Positions 23,061-32,300 of a stretch of DNA of 35,227 bases are shown in pieces. Both the position numbers and the translations under genes were made by a program. The notes under the pieces were generated by a model. It made no database searches. It saw nothing but the letters and a program-made list of their open reading frames with translations, and was not told where the DNA came from. Position 1 is the stretch's first letter. The number at the start of each line of letters is the position of its first letter. The stretch is from Bacteroidales bacterium (GTDB lineage Bacteria > Bacteroidota > Bacteroidia > Bacteroidales > UBA932): contig JAFUUB010000036.1 in assembly GCA_017483985.1 (NCBI GenBank), positions 1 to 35,227 on the forward strand, in the 5' to 3' direction.

Positions 23061-24527
23061 ATGAGAAGATTCATCCTGATAGCCTTTGCCGCAGCCGGAC
23101 TGTTCGTTTCCGGCTGCGTTTGTCCGTCCGTCTCCCACTCTTTCGGAGACCTTCCTTTCGACATGCCGGCCTGGAGTCTGCCGTCCATCCCGTCCCGCTC
23201 CGTTACCCTGACGGATTTCGGGGCTGTCGGTGACGGTGTCGCCGACAATACGGCAGCGTTTGCCCGGGCCATCGACCGGTTGACGGAACAGGGCGGCGGT
23301 CATCTCGTCGTTCCGGCCGGGATCTGGAAGACCGGACCGATCGGACTGAAGAGCCATATCGACCTGCATCTGGAGCGGGGGGCGGTGATCGTCTTCGATT
23401 CCAACCAGGACCTGTATCCGATCATCGACACGAATTTCGAGGGTCTGGATGTCCGTCGCTGCCTCTCGCCGATCCATGCGACAGGGGAGCATGACATCTC
23501 CATTACCGGCGAGGGCATCATCGACGGCAACGGCGATGCCTGGCGCGAGGTCAAGAAGCGCAAGGTCTCTTCTGACTTGTGGAAGAAGATCCTGGCCAAA
23601 GGCGGCGTGCTGAGCGAGAAGGAAGATGTCTGGTATCCGGACGAGGGGTATTACAAGGCACGCCTGACCGCCGGTTCGCTGAATTATCCGGATCCGTCCC
23701 TGGACGAGCAGGAGATCAAGACGTTCCTCCGTCCGGTGATGGTCTCCCTCCGGGAATGCGAGAACATCCTGCTCGAGGGCTGCACCTTCCAGAATTCCCC
23801 CTGCTGGAATCTCCATCCTCTTTATTGCAAGAACCTGACGATCAAGAATATCATGGTCCGGAACCCGGCCTGGTCGACCAACGGAGACGGCATCGACATC
23901 GATGCCTGCGAGAATGTCTGGCTGACCGGATCTTCCTTCGACGTGGGTGACGATGCGATCTGCATCAAGTCCGGCAAGGACGAGGACGGTCGCCGGCATG
24001 CCAAGGTGTGCCGCAACCTGCTGATCGAGGACTGCACGGTCTATCACGGACACGGCGGCTTCGTGATCGGCAGCGAGATGAGCGGCGGCGTGGAGAACAT
24101 CCTCGTGCGCAACTGTTCGTTCATCGGTACGGACGTGGGCCTGCGTTTCAAGAGCGCCCGCGGCCGCGGCGGCCTGGTCCGCAACATCTGGTGCGACCGG
24201 ATCTACATGAAGGATATCGTCGATTACGGCGTGGTCTTCAATCTCTATTATGCCGGCGTGGCGGCTTCCGAACTCACCAAGGACGGCCAGCCCGACATCC
24301 AGCCCGTCGATGAGACGACCCCTGAATTCCGCGAATTCGTCTTCAGCAACATCGTCTGCCAGGGCGCCGACCAGGCGATCTTTATCAACGGCATCCCGGA
24401 ACTGCCGGTCCGCGGCATCCGGTTCGCCCACTGCGTCTTCACCTCGGATAAGGAAGTTGAGGTGTACAATGCAGAGGATGTCACTTTCGAGGATGTTACG
24501 GTGAACGGGAAACCGGTAAGAAAATAA
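23061..24527 (+). CDS. GH28 polygalacturonase-family glycosidase
   Basis: A 488-residue lipoprotein (lipobox VSGC, Cys at residue 19) with a right-handed beta-helix of family GH28. The N-terminal strand block TDFGAVGDGVADNTAAFARA is typical. Catalytic Asp residues are visible in STNGDGIDID (about 276 and 279) and VGDDAICIKSG (about 297-298). The loop GHGGFVIGSEMSGG and the Arg/Lys of GLRFKSARGRGG complete the site. Expected to cut galacturonate linkages of pectin; endo, exo and rhamnogalacturonan specificity cannot be separated by eye. The Cys is not followed by acidic residues, which suggests a periplasmic lipoprotein. It is the first gene of the operon. The frame opens at 22947, but the promoter and signal peptide select 23061. 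Confidence 0.93.
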   Translation: MRRFILIAFAAAGLFVSGCVCPSVSHSFGDLPFDMPAWSLPSIPSRSVTLTDFGAVGDGVADNTAAFARAIDRLTEQGGGHLVVPAGIWKTGPIGLKSHIDLHLERGAVIVFDSNQDLYPIIDTNFEGLDVRRCLSPIHATGEHDISITGEGIIDGNGDAWREVKKRKVSSDLWKKILAKGGVLSEKEDVWYPDEGYYKARLTAGSLNYPDPSLDEQEIKTFLRPVMVSLRECENILLEGCTFQNSPCWNLHPLYCKNLTIKNIMVRNPAWSTNGDGIDIDACENVWLTGSSFDVGDDAICIKSGKDEDGRRHAKVCRNLLIEDCTVYHGHGGFVIGSEMSGGVENILVRNCSFIGTDVGLRFKSARGRGGLVRNIWCDRIYMKDIVDYGVVFNLYYAGVAASELTKDGQPDIQPVDETTPEFREFVFSNIVCQGADQAIFINGIPELPVRGIRFAHCVFTSDKEVEVYNAEDVTFEDVTVNGKPVRK

Positions 24528-24533
24528 TTTCAT

Positions 24534-26219
24534 ATGAAAAGGATACTCTTTACTTTGGGCATGCTGCTGGTCGTGCTGGCCGGCACTTCCTCCAAGACCA
24601 TCCACCTGATGGGCGATTCCACCATGGCGGACAAGAACCTGGCCGGCGGCAATCCCGAGCGGGGCTGGGGCATGATGTTCCGCAACTTCGTGGATGAGGA
24701 ATTCGAAGTTATCAATTATGCCCAGAACGGGCGGAGCACCAAGAGTTTCATCGACCTGGGGCTGTGGGACAAGGTCAAGGCGGCTTTGAAGCCGGGGGAC
24801 TATGTCTTCATCGAATTCGGCCACAACGATGCCAAGGAAGATGATCCGGCCCGTTATGCGCCCGCCTTCGGCGCCTACCAGGACAACCTGCGGCTCTTCG
24901 TGCGTACGGCCCTGGAAGCCGGCGCCCATCCGGTACTGCTGACCCCGGTGGCCCGTCGCTGGTTCAAGGAATACGGCCTCGACCGCAACTGCCATACCGA
25001 CTATCCGGAAGCGATGCGCCAGGTGGCCGCTGAGTTCGGTGTCCCGCTGCTGGACATCACGACGGCGACCCTCGATTGGATCGAGGGCCTGGGCGACGAG
25101 GCTTCCCGTCCGTATTTCATGCACCTTCCGGCCGGCAAGTACGTGAGCGCTCCGGACGGCAAGGAGGACAATACCCATACGGTCGCGCGCGGCGCGCGCA
25201 AGGTCGCGGAGATCGTCTGCGACACCCTCCGGGCGCGGATCCCGGAAATCGGCGCCCACCTGGTCCATTATGACATCATCGTGGACCAGAACGGTTTCGG
25301 CGACTATTTCACCGTGCAGGAAGCCATCAATGCCGTGCCCGATTACAGCCACGGTACCATCACCACCATCCGCATCAATCCGGGTGTCTACCGCGAGCAG
25401 GTCACCATCCCGCACAACAAGTTCCGGATCCATATCAGTGGCAAAGATGCTGAGAATACGGTGATTACCTGGGGGAAATATGCCGAGGACACCTGGCCGG
25501 ACAGCGACCTGAAGATCGGGACGTCCGGCAGTGCCAGCGTCTACGTCCACTCCAGCTATGTGACCTTCGAAGACCTGACCTTCGAAAACAGCGCCGGCGA
25601 AGGCAAGCAGATCGGCCAGGCGGTCGCCGTGTTTACGGACGGAGATTTCCTGTTCTTCCATCGCTGCCGTTTCATCGGCAACCAGGACACCCTCTATACT
25701 TATGGACGCTTCGGCAAGGACGGAGGCATCAAACGGAACTATTACCTGGATTGCTACATCGAGGGCACGACCGATTTCATTTTCGGTCCGAGCATCGCCT
25801 ATTTCGAGAACTGCACGATCCATTCCAAGAAAAACAGCTATGTCACGGCGGCCTCGACCCTGCCGGGGCAGAAATACGGCTATGTCTTCAAGAACTGCAA
25901 GCTGACCGCCGCCCCGGGCATCGACAAGTGCTACCTGGGCCGGCCGTGGGGCGCCTATGCCAAGACGGTCTTCATCGACTGTGAACTCGGCAGCCACATC
26001 CTGCCGGACGGCTGGCACGACTGGGAGAAAGAGGGGAAGGCCAACACCAAGGAGAATTCCTATTACGCAGAGTTCCGCAATACCGGTCCCGGCGCCCGCG
26101 GACCGCGGGTGAAATGGTCGCATCAGCTCACTGCCCGTGAGGCCGCGGAGTATTCATTCGAGAAAGTCATGTTCCAAAGCGAGGACGGCATCGTCTGGAA
26201 CCCGTACGACAACAAATGA
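24534..26219 (+). CDS. Bifunctional pectin esterase: CE12 acetylesterase fused to CE8 methylesterase
   Basis: A 561-residue exported protein with an N-terminal signal peptide. Residues of about 21-240 are an SGNH hydrolase of the rhamnogalacturonan acetylesterase type (CE12): GDSTMADKN with Ser29, NGRSTKSF, FGHNDAKEDD and DNTHTVARGA, which holds the catalytic Asp/His pair. From about 245 a CE8 pectin methylesterase beta-helix follows: TVQEAINAVPDY, GQAVAVFTDGD, FIGNQDTLY and GTTDFIFGPS with the two catalytic Asp, and LGRPWGAYAKTV with the Arg. Predicted to remove acetyl and methyl groups so that GH28 and GH105 can act. It starts 6 bases after GH28 and overlaps GH105 by 4 bases (ATGA). Confidence 0.93.
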   Translation: MKRILFTLGMLLVVLAGTSSKTIHLMGDSTMADKNLAGGNPERGWGMMFRNFVDEEFEVINYAQNGRSTKSFIDLGLWDKVKAALKPGDYVFIEFGHNDAKEDDPARYAPAFGAYQDNLRLFVRTALEAGAHPVLLTPVARRWFKEYGLDRNCHTDYPEAMRQVAAEFGVPLLDITTATLDWIEGLGDEASRPYFMHLPAGKYVSAPDGKEDNTHTVARGARKVAEIVCDTLRARIPEIGAHLVHYDIIVDQNGFGDYFTVQEAINAVPDYSHGTITTIRINPGVYREQVTIPHNKFRIHISGKDAENTVITWGKYAEDTWPDSDLKIGTSGSASVYVHSSYVTFEDLTFENSAGEGKQIGQAVAVFTDGDFLFFHRCRFIGNQDTLYTYGRFGKDGGIKRNYYLDCYIEGTTDFIFGPSIAYFENCTIHSKKNSYVTAASTLPGQKYGYVFKNCKLTAAPGIDKCYLGRPWGAYAKTVFIDCELGSHILPDGWHDWEKEGKANTKENSYYAEFRNTGPGARGPRVKWSHQLTAREAAEYSFEKVMFQSEDGIVWNPYDNK

Positions 26220-27379
26220 GACGATTCGCACTGATCCTGACCCTGGTCCTGACCGCCTGCAACGCGGCCAGGACACCGTTGTCTTTGCAGGTGGTCTCTT
26301 CCGAGATGGCCCGGTGCCCCGAAGGCTCGTACCTGGACGGGCAGGCGGGCAATCTCAAGTGGAACTATACCACCGGACTGGAGCTCAAGGCCTTCCTGGA
26401 TGTCTATGACACCTATGGCGGCGAGCAGATCCTGCAGTATGTGGACGGCTGGTACGATGCCGTCATCGATTCGGCCGGGACCATCTACAAATACAAGAAA
26501 TCCAATTTCTCCACCGACCACGTCTGTCCGGGGCGTACCCTTTTCCGCCTGTATGAACTGACGGGGAAGGAGAAATACCGCAAGGCGATGGATGTGCTGT
26601 ACGACCAGCTGAAGGACCAGCCCCGTACCCCGGAAGGCGGCTTCTGGCACAAGCAGGTCTATCCGGAGCAGATGTGGCTGGACGGCCTGTACATGGCCCA
26701 GCCTTTCTATGCGGAGTATGCGACGCGCTATCTGCCGGACAGCCTGCAGGCGGCGGCTTTCAGCGATATCGCCCGGCATTTCCTGGTCGTGGCGGAACAT
26801 ACCTTTGACCCGCAGACCGGCCTGTACCGGCATGCCTGGGATTCCTCCCATGAAATGTTCTGGGCGGATCCGCAGACCGGCCAGTCGGCCCACGCCTGGG
26901 GCCGCGCCCTGGGCTGGTATGCCATGGGCCTTTCCGAGGTGCTGGACCTCTTCCCTGCGGAGCATCCGGACCGCCCTGCGCTGGAAGCGGTCTTCCGCCA
27001 TATCCTGGACATCCTGCCGCAGTATGCCGATCCGCAGACCGGCCTGTGGTACCAGGTGCTGGACCGTCCCGGTGCGGAGGGCAACTACCTGGAGTCCACC
27101 TGCTCCTGCATGTTTACCTATGTCTATCTGAAGGCGGCCCGCCAGGGCCTGGACCTGAAGGTCGACCCGAAGGCCCTGTACGACAGCCTGGTCCGCCGTT
27201 TCGTGCGCGAGGATGCGGACGGTACCGTGACCCTGACCGACTGCTGCGCCGTCGCCGGACTCGGCGGCAAGGACAACCGCAGCGGAGACTATGATTATTA
27301 TATCCACGAACAGATTACAGATAATGATCCCAAGGGCATCGGTCCGCTGATCTGGGCCGCCCTCGAAATCGAACGATAA
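26216..27379 (+). CDS. GH105 unsaturated rhamnogalacturonyl/galacturonyl hydrolase
   Basis: A 387-residue lipoprotein (LTAC, Cys at residue 15) of family GH105, an alpha/alpha barrel. Visible landmarks are LKWNYTTGLELKAF, STDHVCPGRTLFRLYE, MWLDGLYMAQPFYAEY with the catalytic Asp, AHAWGRALGWYAMGLSEVLD, and LESTCSCMFTYVYLKA. It removes the 4,5-unsaturated uronic acid left by pectate or rhamnogalacturonan lyases, which suits the PL1 gene next door. Its start overlaps the CE12-CE8 stop, so translation is coupled; PL1 begins 3 bases after its stop. No acidic export signal follows the Cys, so a periplasmic place is likely. Confidence 0.93.
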   Translation: MRRFALILTLVLTACNAARTPLSLQVVSSEMARCPEGSYLDGQAGNLKWNYTTGLELKAFLDVYDTYGGEQILQYVDGWYDAVIDSAGTIYKYKKSNFSTDHVCPGRTLFRLYELTGKEKYRKAMDVLYDQLKDQPRTPEGGFWHKQVYPEQMWLDGLYMAQPFYAEYATRYLPDSLQAAAFSDIARHFLVVAEHTFDPQTGLYRHAWDSSHEMFWADPQTGQSAHAWGRALGWYAMGLSEVLDLFPAEHPDRPALEAVFRHILDILPQYADPQTGLWYQVLDRPGAEGNYLESTCSCMFTYVYLKAARQGLDLKVDPKALYDSLVRRFVREDADGTVTLTDCCAVAGLGGKDNRSGDYDYYIHEQITDNDPKGIGPLIWAALEIER

Positions 27380-27382
27380 GCC

Positions 27383-29305
27383 ATGAAGAAAAGCATTCTG
27401 ACCCTTTTGGCCGTTTCCTGCCTGATCCTGGCCTCCTGCGGCGGCAACGGCGATCCGGATCCGAAAAAAGAAGATTCGACCGCGCCGGCCGTCCCTTCCG
27501 GTATCCAGCTTCACAGCGCGACAGAGACGTCCCTGAGCTTCCAGTGGACGGCTGTCACCGGGGCTGCCCAGTATGACTGGAAATTGCTCCAGGGTGGCGC
27601 TGAAGTCAAAACCGGTATGACCTCCAACCGGAACGTGATCATCAATGAGTTGACCAAGGCGACGGATTACCAGTTCGCCGTCCGTTCCGTGGCTTTTTCT
27701 TCGTCTGGGACCAAACTGCTTTCCAACTGGTCGTCTGTGATTGACGCCCGGACGGAAGGTTCCGTGGAACCGGATCCCCCTGCACCGTCCGGTGAATACT
27801 ATGACCTTTTCAAGATCCCTTCCGTAGAGGAGGACGGCGTTGCGCGTGCTTTCCCCGGTGCGGAAGGTTGTGGTATGTTTACGACTGGTGGACGGGGAGG
27901 CAAGGTAATCCATGTCTGGAATTTGAATGACAGAGGGGAGGGCTCCCTTCGTGCTGCCATCGAACAGTCTGGTGCGCGGACGATCGTCTTTGACGTGGCG
28001 GGACGGATCAAGCTGGAATCCGTTCTGACAATCAACAATGGTGACGTTACCATTGCCGGTCAGACCGCTCCGGGTGACGGAATCTGCTTGAGTGATTACT
28101 CCGTCCAGGTTAATGCGAGTAATGTCATTATCCGTTTTGTCCGTTTTCGTCTGGGAGACGAGGCCGCTGCTGCATATAAGGCGTCAATGAGCGAGGACGC
28201 CTGGAAACAATTAAAGGATATCCCGATGGAAGATTGTATCTGGGGGCGGAACAAGTCCAACATTATTCTGGATCACTGTTCCATGAGCTGGTGCATAGAT
28301 GAAGCTGCTTCCTTTTACGACAATGACCACTTTACAATGCAGTATTGCATTGTTGCAGAAAGCATGAATGATTCCTATCATCCGAAAGGAAAGCATGGCT
28401 ATGGTGGTATATGGGGAGGTCATGGCGCTTCGTTCTCCCATAATCTGATTGCCCATCATTCTTCCCGTACTCCTCGTCTTTGCGGAAGCCGCTATACGGG
28501 TAAACCTGAGAACGAAAAGACGGAGATCGTCAATAACGTGTTTTATAACTGGGGACCGACCAACGGTGGGTATGCCGGTGAAGGTGGCTCATTTAATTTC
28601 ATAAACAATTACTACAAACCTGGACCTTCTACCGCAACGAAGAACGTGCTGGTAAATCGGATTTTTTCTCCCAATGAGGATGATGGGACAAATGCCAATG
28701 CCAAAGGTATATGGGGATCGTTCTATCTGAGCGGCAACTATTTTGATTCTGACAGTCCTTCTTTGTCTTCAAGCCAGAAAAGCATGTGTGAAGATGTTAA
28801 CGCTGACAACTGGGTAGGTTTGCAGCCCAATGGAACACCCGCTTCTTCCATACAGTCATCTTCATCCTTCGATATTTCTTACAAGGGGAGCAGTGTGAAT
28901 CGTCAATCTGCCTCTGATGCCTATTCTTCAGTTTTATCCTATGCCGGAGCCAGTCTTTCCCGTGATAATGTAGATAAACGGATTGTTGAAGAAGTCCGTG
29001 CTGGAACGGTATCTGGTGGTAAAAACGGAATCATTGATTCGCAGGCTCAAGTGGGCGGATGGCCGGAATATACGGCAACGGCGGAAGAAATGGCAAAAGT
29101 CGGCAAAGATACGGCCGACAAGGATGGAGACGGGATGCCGGATTGGTTTGAAGATGAATTCGGCCTTGACAAGGCCAAGGATGACGGCAAGTCCGTTACC
29201 CTGGACAAGAACGGCCGCTACACGAATGTGGAGATGTACCTGCATTATCTGGTCCGCGACATCGTGGCCGCGCAGAATACTTCGGGAACGTACGAAAAAC
29301 TATAA
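27383..29305 (+). CDS. PL1-family pectate lyase lipoprotein with Fn3-like domain
   Basis: A 640-residue lipoprotein (LASC, Cys at 19) followed by an Asp/Glu-containing stretch (GDPDPKKED) that may act as a surface-export signal. A fibronectin-III-like domain spans about 35-128. The PL1-type beta-helix starts at AFPGAEGCGMFTTGGRGGKV and includes VTIAGQTAPGDGICL, LDHCSMSWCIDEAASFYDN, KHGYGGIWGGHGASFSHN and HHSSRTPRLCGSR. The C-terminus has a calcium-site-like DKDGDGMPDWFE and a YTNVEMYLHYLV helix, as in many Bacteroidetes PL1 enzymes. It cleaves polygalacturonate by beta-elimination. The middle of the gene is clearly poorer in GC than its neighbours (37-43% in counted 60-base rows against 62% in SusC). 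Confidence 0.92.
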   Translation: MKKSILTLLAVSCLILASCGGNGDPDPKKEDSTAPAVPSGIQLHSATETSLSFQWTAVTGAAQYDWKLLQGGAEVKTGMTSNRNVIINELTKATDYQFAVRSVAFSSSGTKLLSNWSSVIDARTEGSVEPDPPAPSGEYYDLFKIPSVEEDGVARAFPGAEGCGMFTTGGRGGKVIHVWNLNDRGEGSLRAAIEQSGARTIVFDVAGRIKLESVLTINNGDVTIAGQTAPGDGICLSDYSVQVNASNVIIRFVRFRLGDEAAAAYKASMSEDAWKQLKDIPMEDCIWGRNKSNIILDHCSMSWCIDEAASFYDNDHFTMQYCIVAESMNDSYHPKGKHGYGGIWGGHGASFSHNLIAHHSSRTPRLCGSRYTGKPENEKTEIVNNVFYNWGPTNGGYAGEGGSFNFINNYYKPGPSTATKNVLVNRIFSPNEDDGTNANAKGIWGSFYLSGNYFDSDSPSLSSSQKSMCEDVNADNWVGLQPNGTPASSIQSSSSFDISYKGSSVNRQSASDAYSSVLSYAGASLSRDNVDKRIVEEVRAGTVSGGKNGIIDSQAQVGGWPEYTATAEEMAKVGKDTADKDGDGMPDWFEDEFGLDKAKDDGKSVTLDKNGRYTNVEMYLHYLVRDIVAAQNTSGTYEKL

Positions 29306-29342
29306 TTTCCAATATACAACCATCTAATTAAAAACAACATCC

Positions 29343-32300
29343 ATGAAAAATCCAGCAAAGAAACTATTTCTTGCGTTGATCTGCATGGGAGCAGCCTGGA
29401 GCCTGTCCGCCCAGACGACCATCCGTGGCGTCGTGACGGACGAGAGCGGGGAACCGCTGATGGGCGCGGGTGTCTTCGTGGAAGGAACCACCATCGGCGT
29501 GGTCACCGGCCTGGACGGTGATTACGAGATTTCGGTTCCTGCCGATGCCGTCAACCTGGTCTTCTCTTTCATCGGCCTGAGCGACCAGACGGTCCCCATC
29601 GAAGGACGGACCCAGATCAATGTGACCCTGAAGGAGGATTCTACCTTCCTCGACGAAGTCGTTGTGGTCGGTTATGCGACGGTCAAACGCCGCGACCTGC
29701 TCGGCTCCGTTTCCTCCGTCGGCAGCGACAAGCTGACCGAGCAGCCTGTAACCTCCGTAAGCCAGGCTCTGTCCGGCAAGATGGCGGGCGTCTCGGTCGT
29801 TACGACGGAAGGCGATCCGGACGCCGACATCAAGATCCGTGTCCGTGGCGGTAGTTCCATTACCCAGGATAACAGCCCGCTCTATATCGTGGACGGTTTC
29901 CCGGTCGAGTCGATCAACGACATCCCTTCTTCTGAAATCCAGTCGATCGACGTCCTCAAGGATGCCTTCTCCACGGCCATCTACGGTAGCCGCGGTGCGA
30001 ACGGTGTCGTCATCGTGACGACCAAGAGCGCCGACAAGGGCCAGAAGGTCTCCGTGAAGTTCAATACCTACTATGGACTGAAGACGATGGCGAACAAGAA
30101 CGCCCTTCAGCCGATGGACGCCGAGAACTTCGTCAAGTTCCAGTATGAACTGGCTTCCATCCGCGGAAAGGTCAATACCGATTACCTGCCTTATTTCGGC
30201 TCTTTCAACGATATCGACCTGTATAAGGGCGCCCCTGTAAACGACTGGGTGAATGCCGTATTCGGAAAAACGGGTTCTTCCTTCAGCGCCGACCTTTCGA
30301 TATCCGGCAGCTCCGACAACGCCAGCTGGACCCTGGGCTATGCGCATCTGGGTGATGACGCGATTATGGTGGGTTCCACCTATACTCGTGACAACCTCAG
30401 TTTCAAGGGCAGTTTCAAGACGACGGAACGGACCAGCATCGATGCCAACGTCCGTTATTCCCGTACCAACGTCCGGGGCTCCGGTTCCAGCGGACAGAAC
30501 GATTCCGGTACGACCTCCGGAAACGGCCGTCTCAAGCATGCCATTTCCTACGCTCCGATCCCGGTCGCTGCTACGAGCACGGATTCCGACCTGGAACAGG
30601 ATTATGGTGACAATGCTCCGCCGCTCCAGTCTGTCGCCGACAACGATTCCCGTCGTCTGCGTACGAGCTGGAATGCGAATGCTTCCTTCAACTGGACGAT
30701 CGTGGACAACCTGAGACTGAAGATCGAAGGCGGTCTGGAAGATTACCGCCAGGCGGATGACCGTTTCTACGGCCTGACCACCTATGCGGTCAATAACGAT
30801 CCGGACTATCCCAAGACGGCGCAGGCCCAGCACAAGGAGGCGTTCCATACCCGTTACCGCAACACGAACACGCTCAACTATGATTTCGCCGACCTGCTGA
30901 AGAACGACCGGCACAACCTGACCCTCCTGCTGGGTGAGGAAATGACCATCACCCACAGCAATACGCTCGAGACCTGGGTCAAGAACTTCGATTCGTTCGT
31001 GGATGCGAAGATGGCCTGGAACTTCCTGTCTTCCGGTAACGCTACCTCCACCAACAACTATTACGATCCGGACGACAAACTCCTTTCTTTCTTCGGACGT
31101 GCCAATTACGACTACGACCACCGTTACTCCCTGGGTGTCACCCTCCGTGCTGACGGTTCTTCCAAGTTCGCCCGCGGTCACCGCTGGGGCCTGTTCCCGT
31201 CCGCCGCGGTATCCTGGACCATCTCCAACGAACCGTGGATGAGCAACGCCCATTCCTGGGTGGACCAGCTCAAGCTCCGTTACAGTTTCGGTACCGCCGG
31301 TAACAACAACATCCCGGCCGGACAGCTGTTCAAGGAGTATACAGCATCCTCGAAGAACATCTATGTCTCTACGACCGGTACCATCTTCACGGCCGGTTCG
31401 GTCCTGAACAATCCCGACCTGACCTGGGAGACCACCTATACCCACAATATCGGTTTGGATTTCAGCTTCTTCCAGAGCCGCGTCAGCGGTAGCATCGAAG
31501 TCTACCAGAACGATACCAAGGACCTGCTCATCAACTTCCCGATTCCGGGATCCGGTTATGAGACCCAGTACCAGAATGTCGGTTCCACCCGCAACCGCGG
31601 TGCGGAACTCACCCTCACCCTTCCGCTGATTTCGAAGAAGGATTTCTCCCTGAACCTCAGCGGCAATATCGCCTACAACAAGAACAAGGTCATGGACCTG
31701 GGCGGCCTGGATCACCTGACCGGCCGTATCTGCCAGTCTTACTGGGCATCCAGTGAAATCGACCAGGATTACTGGCCGGCAGTGGGCCAGCCCCTCGGCA
31801 ACATGTACGGTTTTGTCAGCGACGGCATGTATACGGTCGATGACTTTACCTGGAACGGTGCCAAGTGGGTCCTGAACCCGGGTGTGCCGGATGCTTCTTC
31901 CATTATCGGTGACCAGTACATGCGTCCGGGTGCTCCGAAGTTCAAGAACGTGGACGGCAGCGAGGACAACAAGGTCACCAATGCCGACCGCACGATCATC
32001 GGTAACGCTTCTCCGGACTTCACCGGCGGTTTCTCCCTGAGCGGCTATTTCAAGGGCTTCGACCTCAGCGCCAACTTCAACTACATGATCGGCAATGATG
32101 TCTACAATGCCAACAAGCTTGAATTCTCCCACTCGAGAAAGTACTACAACCGCAACCTCCTGAACACGATGGATGTTGACAAGCGCTGGACGAGCATGGA
32201 CTGGGAGACCGGCGAGCTGATCACCGATCCCGACCAGCTCCGGTCGCTCAACTCCGGCAAGACGATGTGGGCTCCTTTCGTCGGTACGGCCTACTTCTCC

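Noticed and set aside
23013..26123. A 1036-codon minus-strand open frame under GH28 and CE12-CE8
   Set aside because: It spans two well-supported plus-strand enzymes and their junction; the translation shows low-complexity shadow sequence with no domain.
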